From assembly GCA_033558025.1 (NCBI GenBank), contig JAUCEF010000010.1, positions 2,505,001 to 2,569,000 of the forward strand: a stretch of DNA of 64,000 bases. Direction: 5' to 3'. The notes under the pieces were generated by a model that did no database searches, was not told where the DNA came from, and worked only from the letters and a program-made list of their open reading frames with translations. Origin of the DNA: Phytophthora sp. 'mugwort' (taxonomy: Eukaryota > Oomycota > Peronosporomycetes > Peronosporales > Peronosporaceae). The position numbers and the translations under genes are program-made. Below are positions 1 through 12,308 of the stretch, piece by piece (the stretch's first letter is position 1; every line of letters begins with the position of its first letter).

Positions 1-4
1 GCAG

Positions 5-240
5 ATGCAACCCCGAACTCATGAAGACCTCATTACAGAGGTGGTGCAAACTTTCGCTGAGACTACGGCCAGCAATTTGAACCAGTCGTTCCTGACACTG
101 CAGCACGTGATGGAACAGATATGCGCTGTGATGGCGGCAATGACTATCGTCTCGGCCACATGCAGTCGGGGAAATTGCTGCGCGCTGACCGTCTTCCCAT
201 CTCATTGCGTTGTGGCGAGCATGCGCTCTTTAATGCGCGC
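5..240 (+). pseudogene. Tail of a Tc1-like transposase, frameshifted
   Basis: The forward reading starts with a stretch containing FLTLQHVMEQ. After a frame change near 120 it continues with DGGNDYRLGHM, then LPISLRCGEHA. This order (F-L-T-L-Q helix, then D-G-G-N-x-Y, then a K/R-rich LP segment) resembles the C-terminal part of Tc1-like transposases repeated in oomycete genomes. The catalytic part would lie before the window start. The assignment rests on motif memory only and is tentative. The frame change marks it as dead. Confidence 0.35.
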
Positions 241-1104
241 GCAGCCACGGAGGACTCTTCGGCCCATGGACCGTCAGACCTTGATGCTTTCTCTAATGAC
301 TGGGCGGAGCACGTATGCCACAGTCTTTGTTATTGTTTCCTCCGTTCCTTATTTCAATTCATGTGTATGTCAATCGGTCAGTCTAGCAGTGTAGGACAAC
401 CAAGACTTTGATCACTTTATATTCCTTAACAACAAACGAGGCGGAGCTATCCGCAATTCTTTCAAAATTCACTCGAACGGAGGTAATATTATTTATTGAA
501 ACGGCTCACGCAAGGGTTAATTATCCCCAAAACGCAGCCGTCATCTTCTATTAGACCTGTCAACGGGAACCACCTCAAAACACGTATGATAATATAGCTG
601 TACTTTGTGGACTGTACTACAAAAGTGCCTACCCGTCATCTGTAGCAGAGGTCGCAAACCAACTTCGTGGACTACTCACCTCGTTGTTGAGTTCCAGTCG
701 GATATCCAGGCCCGCCTGCCAGTACAAACGGACAGTTCGGGTACCCGTACGCGCTGGACTAACTGTAAAAAGCGCCTAACCCGCCGCATTCGGAAAAAAT
801 TAGAGTGCCCACACCCACCCATCAGCAGGCCTCTGAAGATACGGATTTTTCGACGAAAACCCATATTTTACCATGTCTTATTTGGAATTGATCCATACCA
901 TGAGAAACCACGGATCGGGATCCACAGCAATATTACATCGCTTCGGCATCGCGCATGCGGTTGTTGAACGGGTTCCCTTCCTATCCCGACCACTTTACCT
1001 CGTCCAACAACCGAGTCACGCCACCAACAGCCCAAAGCTTGCCCAAAACGAATGTCTATCCCGGATGATGTAGAACCGCAGCTGATGCGGCTCCAGCCAA
1101 GTCA
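241..1104. other. Intergenic stretch without recognisable gene
   Basis: Only short overlapping open frames of 60-120 codons occur here, with no family motif, signal peptide or membrane segment that I recognise. It probably consists of old transposon debris between the Tc1-like tail and the hAT-like remnant. Confidence 0.5.
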
Positions 1105-1110
1105 TCTCGC

Positions 1111-1238
1111 TTAAAGTTGCCGTTTCATGAAAACCACGCCGACACGTACGGCCCTCTCGCTTAAAGTTCGCTAAAGTTGCCGTTTCATGAAAACCACGCC
1201 GACACGTACGGCCTCCAGGTCACGTACGGCCTCCAGGT
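1111..1238. repeat. Short nested tandem duplication
   Basis: A 43-bp unit at 1111-1153 recurs at 1171-1213 with a period of exactly 60 bp. Directly after it the 18-mer cacgtacggcctccaggt is present twice in tandem (1203-1220 and 1221-1238). The unit boundaries are clear by eye. It lies just upstream of the hAT-like pseudogene. Confidence 0.85.
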
Positions 1239-1241
1239 AGT

Positions 1242-2600
1242 ATGGGCAATGTGGTGTGCCGGTTTTGTGTCGTGTTTGGGCGTGAAGCGAAGCAGCCAAC
1301 CGTCAGCGGAAAGAAGAAGCGGAAGAGTACAAGAACCTTGAAAATGTCAAGTTGTTTCGGACGAATTCCTACACACAGCACCACAAACACGAACATCCTG
1401 CGCGATGGGCGAGCTTCTGCAAGGTTGTGAAGAAGGAGAAAATAGAACTGTTTTTCATAAACGTCAAGATCTCATACAATCAAACGATTTGCGCTCATTA
1501 CGATAGCGACGGATGGATATTCCAATTGCGGCGCAGATAGTTGACGTGAATTATCAGGGAGATTATGTTCCACCCTGACGACTTGGAGGAGCAGAGCCAC
1601 CGCCCTGCTCTGAGTCTTTTCAATCGACCAGAGGACACATTGGATGAAACTGACTGGATCGCTACTTATCTACACCTCCAGCATAAAAAAGCCAAAATGC
1701 TCGTCGAATTTGCCGCGACCGATTCGGCAGGCAAGCCGCATTTCAAATTGTCCGCGACCAGACCGGTCCTTGCTCGCTACTCTGGGGTGTCTGCACGACT
1801 GGCATCCAACTATGTTCGGTGTGTGTCTGCTTCTGGTCTGCAGTGTTTAGGAGCAGCTATCGGGAAAGCTACCGGTTTCTCCATCGCGCTGGATTTGGCG
1901 ACAATGCATGGGCTTTTGCATTTGGATATCCGTGCTCGATTTGTCGCCTGGAGCGAGCTACGCAACATCTATTTAATAGCCATCCCGCTTTATAAAAGAC
2001 ACACCGCACAAAATATGTTCAACTCGGTGCAAATGCACAAGTTCTCAAGTATCGCGTCAAGCGGGTTGGAGTCTTACCTGACGGCGAAAACACCATGACC
2101 GGTTGTATTCAAGGCCACCCAACCCGTATCGAGGCCGCTACAACAAGCGGAAACCTGATTCTAGTCTGGTGTGGACTTCACCAGCTCGGCTTGGTCATGA
2201 AGGCGTCTTTCAGGTCTGCTCTCAATGAAATGTATATATCGTATTTTAACGGAGTAGTTGGGCACCTGCGCCGACAACCAAAACTCATCGCTGCAATGCG
2301 GAAATCATGTCCTTAGTCGAAACGCGTTGGATCTCATGTACAAGGTCGCAAAATGGCTGATCGTCAACATCATTTCACTCCAAGAAAACTTCGATTTGAA
2401 GCCCCCGCCGTACACCGCCTCCGGATTGGTGGGTTTTCGTGTTTGCGGTTTGAGAGTTTGCTCTGCAGTGGAAAAAGCTCTCCACGGCAATGCAAGGGTG
2501 TCAAATGACTAGTACAAACGCTGTATGACGGATTTCTCGTTGGAAGGTATTCTTCAGTCGAAGCAGTTTGAAACGCTCCGTAAGCTCACGTCGGAGCTCT
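1242..2600 (+). pseudogene. hAT-like transposon protein (BED finger plus RNase H-like fold), broken
   Basis: The reading begins with a BED-type finger segment (VVCRFCVVFGREA) and continues in another frame with a histidine-rich part (YTQHHKHEHPARW) typical of BED fingers. A 177-codon frame at 1565-2098 then carries SIALDLATMHGLLHLDIRAR and LIAIPLYKRHT. The next frame (2095-2316) carries MTGCIQGHPTRIE, WCGLHQLGLV and LRRQPKLIAAMRKSCP. The last piece, LVETRWIS, lies in a third frame. The order matches hAT-family proteins: DDE/RNase H-like core, then the WC-x-HQL motif, then a TRW motif. At least three frame changes show it cannot make a full protein. Confidence 0.6.
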
Positions 2601-2935
2601 AGAGCTACTAGTCTCTGGATGTCGGTCAACGGCCAGCATGACGTGCTTCCGTACCATTCCATACTCAAATTTCAAATACAACCATACACGATCATGATAT
2701 GGTCATATGGACAATTTCCATAACTTCAGAGGCCTGCCCATGAGACACAGGGTACAGACCACTATTGCCTAGAGGAGCCTCCTTACGCCGTCTCCACATC
2801 GACATGATGGTCGAGCGGTTTCGTGGTGGGCTCCTTCGGGCTGTTGGCAGTCATCTTCGGCTTCTTGGCGGTCGTCTTGTCTCGACCTTTTGGCCATCGC
2901 CGCTTTCTCGGCTGGTGAAGGCTGATCGGCATGCG

Positions 2936-3002
2936 TCGGCTTCTAAGCTGGTGTCGGCTTTTCGACTGGCATCGGCTTCTCGGCTGGCGTCGGCTTCTTC
3001 GC
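2936..3002. repeat. 18-bp tandem repeat, about 3.7 copies
   Basis: Units start with tcggctt and run to ctggtg, ctggca and ctggcg, at 2936, 2954 and 2972, followed by a partial fourth unit. The copies differ at a few positions. On either strand the repeat gives a low-complexity peptide, so open frames here are not convincing genes. Confidence 0.8.
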
Positions 3003-3656
3003 ACTTGTCGTATCCGCACCACCGTCAGTAGCCACCTGTTGCACTCGATGCGCTACTTCACGGTTGCGCAGCTCATACACTTGTCTCTTACCGTCGGTGG
3101 TCGGGATGGATGCTGATGTCGAGTTGCATCGGCCCTAGTTGCTGCGGCATCCAAGTCTGCGCAATAACAGCCTAGTAAGTACATCCGCACACGCCACCAT
3201 GGATGCCAAAACATACGTTCAATACTTTGCCATTTCGAAGCGAGTACGGCGCGGGGTTTCGTCGTCTGTCATATTCCCGCTTCTTCTTGGCTCTTGCACT
3301 CGTCGCCGTGAATACTGAAACGATTGGTGGATGCAGCTGGCGATGGGTGCCAAAATATCCAGCCAAATATAGCATACAAATACAGTTGACTGAGAATTGG
3401 AAGGGACGATGCTTACAGACTGCATGCCCCGTCCGTGCGATGACTTGCAGCAAACGCCCACTCACTGCACATGATTGCTTCCCATGACATAAAACAAGTA
3501 CACACAATGCACATCTCGAATTCATTTATCCTCTGCCCCCTTTCCCGTGCATCTGCAGACAAAAAAATTAAAAATTCAGAATATTCCAGCCGCTTATCTT
3601 GGAATTGGTAGGGGCGTTTAATATTTCCGAGCCATGTCCTATATTAAGCCGGAAAA

Positions 3657-3816
3657 CATGTATACTCGATATACAAGTGAAATTGTTCACATGTACCCTC
3701 GGTGAATGAGGGGTTAACCCCAGTGGGTATACATTGGTGAATGAGGGGTTAACCAGGGATATACATCCGTGAATGAGGGGTTAATGAGGGGTTATCCCCA
3801 GTGAATGAGGGGTTAA
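3657..3816. repeat. Cluster of gtgaatgaggggttaa motifs beside a catgtatactcgatata motif
   Basis: The 16-mer gtgaatgaggggttaa occurs at 3702, 3737, 3769 and 3801, with an extra half copy at 3785. It is often preceded by gtatac or atacat. The cluster starts after catgtatactcgatataca at 3657. The same two motifs recur in the same order at 9751-9829, so this looks like one end of a dispersed repeat that has been locally amplified. Confidence 0.75.
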
Positions 3817-5329
3817 CGTCTGGGGATAAAGCGTTCCCCTGACGCTCAGGCAAAGCAGGGCAAGATAAATGAGCCGCTGTCGCGTCGAGACACTACTGTC
3901 GTATCATCGCGACTCTCTCATATCTGATCGTCATGCAGCTGCTTTTCCTCCTCATGTCTGGATCTGACGCCCCGTTCACTCACGTTTCTTCTCCTACTCC
4001 GCACTCGGTCGCGCCTCCCTGCTAGATGGCGTGCGGCTTCCTGGGACGTGGGGATGGTGGCGGCGTTTGCGCGGCCCTGGGCTGTGACTCATATTGATCG
4101 CCTGAACTGTGTCTGACGCTCTCGTTCCGGGACTGTGAATGCTGCAGGTACTCGCCCGACCTGTGACTGATGCTCGCGGTCGGCCTGTGGCTGCTGCCAG
4201 GGCTCGACCGTGCTGCGGCGCCGCCCGCACTCGGCTGCCACAGACGCTCGACCATCACGACCACTGTTACTGTTGCTCGAGCCTTTCGGACGCTGTCAGC
4301 TACTGGCGCCTGCTCGGACGTGGCTGCAGCTGACGCCATGCTACGCAACGCTCAGCACTCGGCCGCCGCTGCTGAGTACGACTGGCACTGACGCTCGCAG
4401 TACCACCGCGGACTGCGACGCTAGCTCCGCTGCGATTACGACATAAGTGTTCTCCAGCAGCATATACTTCGAAACACAAACCAACACCGGGTAATTCGGT
4501 AAGCGTATACTGATATATTCGATATTGTTTACTTGTGCCCTGTCCTAACTAGTCCATGTGCATTGCAGGTGTGTTGTTGTTAAGACGGCCTGTGCGTTTT
4601 CGGCGACTGGTGCCTCGATGCACCAACCTCTCATGGGTGTCGAGCGGATGCACTCCCCTGACATCTTTAGTCAGGAACGTGTGGATGCAGATTCCCATCT
4701 TTGCCCAGAAGCGACAAGGGTATGACAAAACACGTTACTGCGTGTTCACTTTACAGCCAGATGACGGCATCCCCTTGACTTCCATGCGCGCTGTCTGCTC
4801 TCCTAGCTGCGCGGTAACAGGCAGTGCCTCGTGGGTGCTGCGTTATTCCGGATCGCAGACGTGAGCAACCTTGTGCGAGCTGATATGAACAACTGCTGCT
4901 GTGTCCACTTCATCGACAGTGTCATCATCATTCAGCAAGAATGTAATGGTATCGCGATCGCGTAGGTCCTCCCAGACTATCCCAGCCCTCGTTATATCGT
5001 TGTCACGTCAAACAAGCGTGACACTCGGCGCTGGATCATGCGCGGACGCCCTGGCTGATGTGCTCTCGTTGGTGTAGCATGCCTTCCATTGAATGAGCAG
5101 GGAGCCAACCTTCATGCGCGTGCGCAACGTGTAATAGCGCTTGATGGCATCGTTAAAAAAAAAAAAAAGGCTCTCGACAGGATGTTCATTCTGGCACATG
5201 CAGGCGGCATGTGGTAGATTTACCAGTGCCATAAGCGACTTGGGAGCCAGACCCGCATGAACTATGTCGTAAATGAAGCCAGCCCGACCAATCTTGTAGC
5301 ACCTGCTGCCTCGTGGCCAGGAACTCCGT

Positions 5330-5525
5330 CTAGCTCATAGTCTAATATTAGTAGCCACTGCCGAGTACAGTGCCGGTTAAAGATTTCTAGTCTTATCATA
5401 CACCTTTGCTGCTACATGATAAAAGCACATAAGGATCTTGATATTCTTGTCAGCGCCAACGTGTCGGATCCACCTGAGTCAGCTTGACGGTTGCATCCAT
5501 GTGAAGGACGAAAACTTCCGGATCG
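5330..5525 (-). pseudogene. Mutator-like transposase fragment
   Basis: On the minus strand the reading VFVLHMDATVKLTQV is followed shortly, after a frame change, by LMCFYHVAAKVYDKTRNL. These match the first catalytic Asp block (YVDAMFKLNNV) and the CFYHVVAKL block of the Mutator-like transposase at 10.3-12.0 kb in this window. The roughly 100 residues that normally lie between them, including the second catalytic Asp, are missing. It is therefore an internally deleted relic. Assignment comes from direct comparison with the second copy. Confidence 0.55.
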
Positions 5526-6988
5526 CGGTCAGCCTAGCCTTGGTAGTGACAAATCGCGGAACGGTTTTCAGAGGGGGAACGAACTCGAGCCGAGCCTAAA
5601 CGTCCGCATCAGGCAGACACAAATTCGTGCCCTCTTGTGCCCTTGGTCGTCCAGCTCACGGCCTTCGCTTCCATAATCTTCGTCAGGCGTGGTGGGCGCT
5701 GCTCGCGGCGTGTAGCGACGTGTGTTTCGAAATGGAACAAGTCCGCCGCGTGCCCACGCTCACACGTGAGCTGCTTGCATTGCCAAGGGCAGCGCCCGTA
5801 CGGCTACGATAGTCGACAATGCTTACAGGCGCAAAGCAGTGTGCGCTTTTTCATATTGTTAGGGGTGCTGCCGGTACAAGCAGTACACGGCGCTAGGTCA
5901 CTCTTGAAAACTCGAAAGGCCTTGAATGACCCCAGCAACCGGTCAGCGCCGTCCTCGCTTGACCCGACAGCGAACTCGATCCAGGGAAGAGAGCGGGGCA
6001 TGCTAGATGATAGGACGGTTTGAGAATGGCGCGGAAGAGTGATCTTTTAAATGATGTGGGGCTCGGCAAAGTTGGGCCCGTAGATGGTTGGCTACCAGCG
6101 ATACGCTTTTGTAGGCTAAATAGGATATACCAGGTGCTTACCGATTTTGCAAGGTGCTATGGGTATCACTATAGAATCTGTAGCGATACGATAGAGCAGC
6201 TCACAAATGGACACACTAAGTTGGCCACCCTACCTCGCTACCGCAGCTGCTGACGACATGCAGACAAAAAATGACACCGGGTCAGTCACCTTTATTGGCT
6301 AAGTCCAACATATATACTTGACATCGTGGGAGCTATTTTTTTCATTTAAAACATGCATGCTTGGTGTATAATTTGGCGTAAAAGCTGAACCTGAGACAGG
6401 GGCCACAGACTGTTAACGTCAAGTCGATCCCCTCTGCCGTCCTGTGCAACGTTCATCCGGTCATCCCCAGAATCCGCCTGAACACCACGTAGTTGCGATT
6501 GATCGCTTCTACAGCAGCTACCACTGAGTTCTAGGCGGCAGCCAAGGTATGCTTTTTTTTGCTACAGTTACATTCCCTTATGGTTATATAACAACCTACG
6601 ACTGATACTGTACAGGAAAACATTGTACCACCGTCACCGGCGACAGCGCGCTCCCCATGACCGCAGCGTGCCCGGCAGGAAGAGGAGCACGTCCCGTTGG
6701 AAAACCCAAACTCCCACAAGACAGCGACGGGCGAGGAAAAGCGCTACCAGCGGACGTGTAAGCTGTACAGCCGGGTTCGGCTGCACATTGCTGCCTTCGG
6801 GTCTACCACGATGACCGGAATTGTGGGCGGGGATCCAGGAGGCGCGCGCGCAAATGCACGCTCCGGGCGGGAAGTGCAAGGTAGAAGACGCAGCAAAGGT
6901 GACAAAGAATAGGAGAGCTCGCACGAGTAGGGACAACGGTAGGTTGTTGCATGTCAAAAATATTCCATTTCGTTTCGATTTCTACTCT
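5526..6988. other. Region without recognisable gene
   Basis: Several frames of 60-128 codons overlap on both strands, with no family motif. The stretch between the Mutator-like fragment and the left end of the 6998-9534 element is probably decayed mobile DNA. Confidence 0.45.
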
Positions 6989-6997
6989 TTGTGTCAC

Positions 6998-9534
6998 GGG
7001 AGACTCTAGGAGCACGGAACTTTGAAGCACTGGGGCGAAAAAGGTTCAACCAGATGCAACAAGTAATACTGCACGTTCGCGAACACGGCGCTTTCAACTT
7101 GGACAAGAATGCAAACATGATTGATCATACTAGTATTGATCATTTTAGACCTGGATAGGCCCAAGTGCGCGGTGGGTGGAACATATCGGCCACTGTGCTA
7201 TCATCTAGATCTGTGGCATCTATTAGCAATGCATCGGAACTATTCGAAGGTTGGCGTCGATTCACAGTCGTTAAGGCCACGTCAATGAGCTCAAATTGGG
7301 AAGGCTCTCGTGATATTGTATTGGCGCCGCGTCCGTCTTGGTGCTTACGAACAGCTCGACGTTTCTTGCCACGCGGGACAAGATCCAAATGCCTTCCGAT
7401 TGCTGCAAAATTTCGTCGGAAGCCTCGCTGGCACTGCTACGAACCACCAGATACGAAATCACTAGGCTAAAGGTAGATTGTATAGTCTGCTCTGTAAATA
7501 AGCATCATTTCGTGGACGCACGGTCTTCCATAACAACGTCGAAATGCATCAATGCATGGCTTCATTGACTTAATTTGCCCGGGAGTTTTGACCATTTCCT
7601 GGGCGTACTTAGTCACCAACTACCACAAGCTATGTGTTTGCTCAGTGCATGCACGGTTATCACTTGGACCGCGCTCGCAAACGTTGGGTCGCCGAATATG
7701 AAAGGGACTGCACTTGCATCTCTTTGTGCAGCGAGGATCACGGCATTAGCGGAAGCTTGCCACCTAGGAAACAATTTTCGGAAAACTGTCGGCAGGTCGC
7801 CTTTCGAAGAGCCGAGCCATGATTTAATTTTTGCAAGGGTCCCTTCGACAGTAGATGTATCAAAACAGCCAAAGTGTAGGTGCTTGTCCGTCCAATACTT
7901 GAGTAGCTTTTCCTTATACTTCCACCACGTCTCATTCAAGTAATCCGCGAGGAAGTTGTCCATCTTGCAAAAGTTCTTCGTAAATCTCGAAGTCTTCTTC
8001 CGAGTCGGCATGCACGACAACATGGTACCCCTCTAGAAATGCGTTGCTTTTGTACGTGTCCAGATTGGCTTTGGTTTCGTAGGAATCTGGTTTGCCTAAC
8101 TTCACGACTCCCAGTTTACTCCGGACCCGGGCTTCCACATTGCGATTAACGTGCCAACGACAAATTATCTTGGCAGCAGAGGGAAACACTACGCCTATAG
8201 CGTACATACATGCAAGGTCCCGGTCAGTCACAATTAACCGTGGCAAATTAATACCGTTCTCGATCAGAAGCTTCTTCGTGTCGAAAGAGCCCACGTAAAC
8301 TCGGGTTTAGCCTCCCTGGGTAACCAAGACTGAGTAATCGGTAAAATTGTGTTCGTGCTAGTTATCGTTATGATATTCAGCAAAGGGTAGTCGCATTTAT
8401 TAGTTTTGTACGTACAATCAAGCACCAGTACGTCCAGAATATCTTTTACCAGAGCGAGCGTGTTTGGGTGTGCCCACAACAAGTAACGCAGCCGGTTACA
8501 AGTTGCCTCAAGCTCGCAGTAGTAGTGAAATTTGTGCTCCTTGAGAGAATCGAAAACACTCGTTGACGAAAGTACTTGTCGGCGGTGGGCGGCCTTTTGT
8601 TTGAATGTCTTTGGGATCACTAAGGTATGTTTGTCTCCGTGAAGCAGGATAGCGTACGTCTTGCCCGTTGAGATGCCTGCCGCAACGTGAACGAATATGA
8701 AGTCGTACATACTTTGTGCAGCTGAAGTTTTCTCGAGTTTAGAAGCGCGCTGGCGGTGCGTCCAGTGTACACGTATATCGAGAGACCTTGAGTGATTATG
8801 ACTGTGACTTCCGTCCCGTGTGTACATGACTTTCTATTGATCATCAGAGTTGCTAGCGTCGACAGCTACAATTTTAATGAGTATCGGACACCCCGACCGA
8901 TTTGAACGACGGCTTAGACGAAACCTAACCTCGGGATGCAGACCGCGAGTATTTTTCGGTTTTCCACTCTGATCACATGCAAAGATCCTGTAAATAACAG
9001 CTTGGTCACTATTGCGCTCTAGCCCCTTCATGGTTACATTGAATCCATGCGCCAATGTCCACGCATGAATAGCTGCCTCGGCCTCCGCTATACTCGAGTT
9101 GTGGCGGCGGTGGGATGATAAAGTCCTTGACCGAGATATTCTGTACGTTGTGCTCCGCCTCCGAGGCCTCCACGTTGGTCTCCATCATACCACAGAGGTC
9201 TGGACGCTCTATCGCATCAATCTTTCTACGGACGGCTCGCTAGCAGCGACTTGTTGAGCGGTAAACAGTTGACGGATAGGCTCCATTTTGCCGCAGGTCT
9301 AGCTATACTTGATTTTGGTGGTTTGTCGGTTGAGGCAGATTGTGATGTGACGTTAGTTGAGCGATATGTCCAGTCCTACACCAGACTGTTGTCTATTTTT
9401 GTTATGTGCTTTGCATCGTTCTCGAAATCTTAGTTGAAGACGTCGTGTTCGCGAGTGTGCATCATTACTTGATGCATCTGGATGCACCATTTTCACCCCC
9501 GTGCTCCGAAGTTCCATGCTCCGTAGCATCTCCC
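6998..9534 (-). mobile_element. Mutator-like element with long TIRs and perfect 9-bp target duplication
   Basis: The two ends are inverted repeats of about 120-125 bp (6998-about 7120 and about 9410-9534). They share gggaga at the tips and the blocks ggaactt, gatgca, caagtaat and cgcgaacac. Immediately outside each end lies the same 9-mer, ttgtgtcac (6989-6997 and 9535-9543), the length expected for Mutator target duplications. The element is 2537 bp and carries a minus-strand transposase remnant. Its TIRs are related to those of the smaller element at 12309-13151. Ends and duplication are read directly; decay between the TIRs shows it is old. Confidence 0.85.
7140..9055 (-). pseudogene. FAR1-like Mutator transposase, broken
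   Basis: Read on the minus strand, a 73-codon N-terminal piece (9055-8834) resembles the tail of a FAR1/WRKY-GCM1-like DNA-binding region. The next frame (8827-8264) carries VLVLDCTYKTN, the first catalytic Asp block. The third (8294-7932) carries LIVTDRDLA, the second Asp, and ICRWHVNRNV. The fourth (8023-7613) carries FDTSTVEGTLAKIKSWL, with the likely catalytic Glu. The blocks overlap in different frames, so several frameshifts separate them, though all three acidic residues survive. A weaker C-terminal piece lies at 7140-7460. It sits inside the TIRs at 6998-9534. Confidence 0.75.
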
Positions 9535-9543
9535 TTGTGTCAC

Positions 9544-10199
9544 CGTTCCTTGAAACGAATTCCTGATGTCGCGCCTGACCTAATAAAACGTGCAGCAAAA
9601 TGCATAATGAGTATGTATACATGTTTAGTTTTACATTCTTTCAAATAGAGCTCGCACACCTGCCCCACATGTACATCTCCATACTAGACGAGTTATAAAT
9701 ATGAACATCCCTTCCACGTACAAAATCTAACATAGATGAACCAAGCCAGGCATGTATACTCGATATACATGCAGCCCCCCCCAAAGTGTCAATTGCGTAC
9801 GGTGAATGGGGGGGTTAAGAACAAGATATCGAAATCACAACAATTGCCTGAATAACACCACAAACACCGAGAAATGCAAGACCATGTCTTTCCCCACATC
9901 GAAACTACGGTAAGCACAACACAATGACTGGTGACCACAAGAATATCTGAGCAACCACGCAATAACTTCCTTCCAGTACAACCGAGCTTTCTCATCCAAT
10001 CCTCGTTCTCAAAAATATGTTTTATCCAATCATATTGTGTGATGCCGAAACTGGAGACCAGATTGATTGGCAGAGTTTGCTCAAGCGCTTGCTGCTTTGG
10101 ACGCATCTCACTTAAAAAAGCCCCCCTCGTTAAGAACCATCACCTCGAACGCTTTACCCCCCATGACGCCCGTCCTCCCAGCACAAGCCCCTGGAACCT
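9544..10199. other. Non-genic spacer with dispersed repeat
   Basis: It lies between two Mutator-like copies. It contains the repeat at 9751-9829 and nothing else that I recognise. The open frames on both strands are shadows without motifs. Confidence 0.5.
9751..9829. repeat. Second copy of the catgtatactcgatata repeat end
   Basis: catgtatactcgatatac is followed about 50 bp later by ggtgaatgggggggttaag. This is the same order as at 3657-3816 but with a single degenerate copy of the second motif. It marks a dispersed repeat family. Confidence 0.6.
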
Positions 10200-10229
10200 A
10201 ATGTGCAACAGCATTTTTTTTTAGCTGAA

Positions 10230-11990
10230 GATTCAGCGCTGCTCCTACAAGGAATGAAGGAATACAAGACCGCCAAGAGCCAGCTGATGCTCTGCACGTC
10301 ATTGCAGCATCAGAGTCTTGTATCAATGCGCTATAAGGTGCTGCATTGTGCGTGGACACGAAAAAAAAAGAAACGCCACCGAAACCACGCATCACCCGTT
10401 CCGGCGAGAATCCATCAAGGAACTCGCCCAAGAGAATCTGATGCCGCTGCGCATTCGCCACGTCTTAGGGCGCAAGTTCGACCTCCGGCCTGCTATACCG
10501 CCTAGCCTACGCACTGTGCAAAATATGGTGAACCACTACAGACGGACGCGGCTTGGTGGCAATGACAAGCGCAGGGAGATTGACGAGGCGACCTGCGGTG
10601 CGGCATTTAGGACGTGAAGGCGACCATGACGCCTTCACGTTCACCAACTACGACGGGCCCGGTTGTCCCAAGGTGGGGAACGGCTCGGATGCCCGACCGT
10701 TCCTGGTGGGCATGTCCACTAAGGCGCTGCTGCAAAATGCCGCACGCGACTTGGGTACATTCGTGCTGTATGTGGACGCAATGTTCAAGCTGAATAACGT
10801 CGGGTTCCCGGTCCTCGTTTGTGGCATTATAGATGCCTCCAGGAACTTCCAGCTGGTAGCTCTGTTCGTTACGTCGCAACTTCAGGAAGTTCACTACGCG
10901 GCTGCGCTTGTTGCGCTCCGACGCGTATATGCGCAGGTGAACGGTTCGGAGATGCGGGTGAAGTATGTGCTGGGTGATGCGGCCCAAGCACAGTGCAACG
11001 CTTTTCACAGTGTCTTCTCTGACCGTAACCTAATGTGTTTCTACCACGTAGTAGCTAAGCTGCGTGAAAGAACACGTGGGTTAACCGCTGAGCTGTGCTC
11101 ACTAGTCTTCAGAGGTGTGTATGACATGCATTTTTCGCTAAGCGACGCAGAGTTCGCTGAAAGGAAGGATGGCATGCTTCTCGTATGGGCCCAACATACT
11201 GATCTGGGTCCCTTCACTCGGAATATGAAGGCGCAATGGATTCAAGGGAAGTTCGAGAAGTGGCAGTGTACCGCACACCGCCCGGCTTCACTACTACGAA
11301 TAGCCCGGTCGAGCAATTCAACCGGGCCCTCAAGCCTGACTACACGCATCACCACCAGCTGAAAACGGGGCTGCTCATCAAGAAATTTCTTGCGTGCTCT
11401 AGCCATCGCTCACTGGCGCTGCCACGCTTGATGCTTCAGCCTACCTGCACGACGACCCTCCAAACGCAAACGCGAGGTCTGCGCAGGCGAGGCCTGCTCC
11501 TGAAGCATGTGATCACGCGCTCCAGTGTCGACTTCCTCCTAGGTGCTGACCCCGATCTATGTACGTCCGCGCTGCCTCCCCTTGTGGACTTTCATCCCTA
11601 AGCTGAATCGAATACGCGAAGACATGGCAATATCGGCGGAGTTCAGGGTCCACTACGCTCGAATGGAGGTCGAAGGGCAGCCGCGTACTGGTTGGCCTGT
11701 CGATCTTCGTGCTGCGTTCTGCCCGTGTCATTATCCCATGAAAATGGGGCATTGCTGTCACCTTCTGTACGCGCAGCAGTGTCGAAGCGTGGTGAACGAG
11801 TCAGGCGAAGAAATCCTTGTCAATCGGTCATCCAAACGTTGGAAGACCGCACAGCATAGGCCACGCATTTCAGCGCTCCTGAGCCAAACGCCTCCATTTC
11901 GTAGCGAATGCCAATGTGTGTATATAGCCAACGCTTCAATTGATCATTACCAACTACACAAACTAGTGCACATGCATCATACACAATGTC
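10230..11990 (+). pseudogene. Mutator-like transposase with SWIM finger, broken
   Basis: The N-terminal part (10318-10617 frame) ends in a segment IPPSLRTVQNMVNHYRRTR. The main frame (10553-11362) carries FVLYVDAMFKLNNVGFPVL (first Asp), KYVLGDAAQAQCNAF (second Asp) and LMCFYHVVAKL. The reading then moves to the 11236 frame with TTTNSPVEQFNRALK, which supplies the Glu block. It ends in the 11543 frame with FCPCHYPMKMGHCCHLLYA, a SWIM-type CxC...HxC/H finger. At least three frame changes break it, yet the DDE blocks are well kept, suggesting fairly recent death. I could not find its terminal inverted repeats. It differs in sequence from the FAR1-like copies elsewhere in the window. Confidence 0.75.
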
Positions 11991-12009
11991 ACCTCGGTAT
12001 TATGTAAAA

Positions 12010-12299
12010 TGGCAGTACCGAAACTCACTTACCTTAACTACAACCACGCGGTGCTGCCCACCGAAGACGTGCTACTCGATCAGCGCCAGGCGCCGACGCC
12101 GGCCACGCACTGTCCACCGACGACGCCGAATCTTGAATGAGAACATGCCGGGTGCGGGATCGCAGCGCGAGCGTAGGGTAAAATTAGCTTGTCGCAGTGC
12201 CGCGCAGCTGGAGTCCAGTCTGGACACGTCTTTGTCATCGTGCTGCGCTGGATTTATTGTGTTGTTCAATGCTTTGGCTGTGTATTAATATTTTGTGGG
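12010..12299. other. Short spacer without gene
   Basis: I see no gene or repeat between the SWIM-finger end of the Mutator-like transposase and the small element at 12309. Confidence 0.5.
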
Positions 12300-12308
12300 G
12301 GTTAAGTG

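Larger units (their letters stand above)
2601..5329. other. Long non-genic region with repeats
   Basis: No credible gene is seen. It contains an 18-bp tandem repeat (2936-3002), a cluster of a gtgaatgaggggttaa motif (3702-3816), a GC-rich low-complexity tract at about 3960-4440 open in several frames on both strands, and a 14-base A run near 5155. The longest frames (up to 117 codons) overlap on opposite strands and lack family motifs. Confidence 0.5.

Noticed and set aside
3994..4446. Several overlapping GC-rich frames as a secreted or repeat protein.
   Set aside because: The tract is open on both strands in multiple frames because of base composition; no frame has codon or domain support.
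9824..10136. The 9-mer gttaagaac at 9824-9832 and 10128-10136 as a target duplication around a 295-bp element.
   Set aside because: The ends of the enclosed sequence are not inverted repeats and gttaag is part of a dispersed repeat here, so it is probably coincidence.
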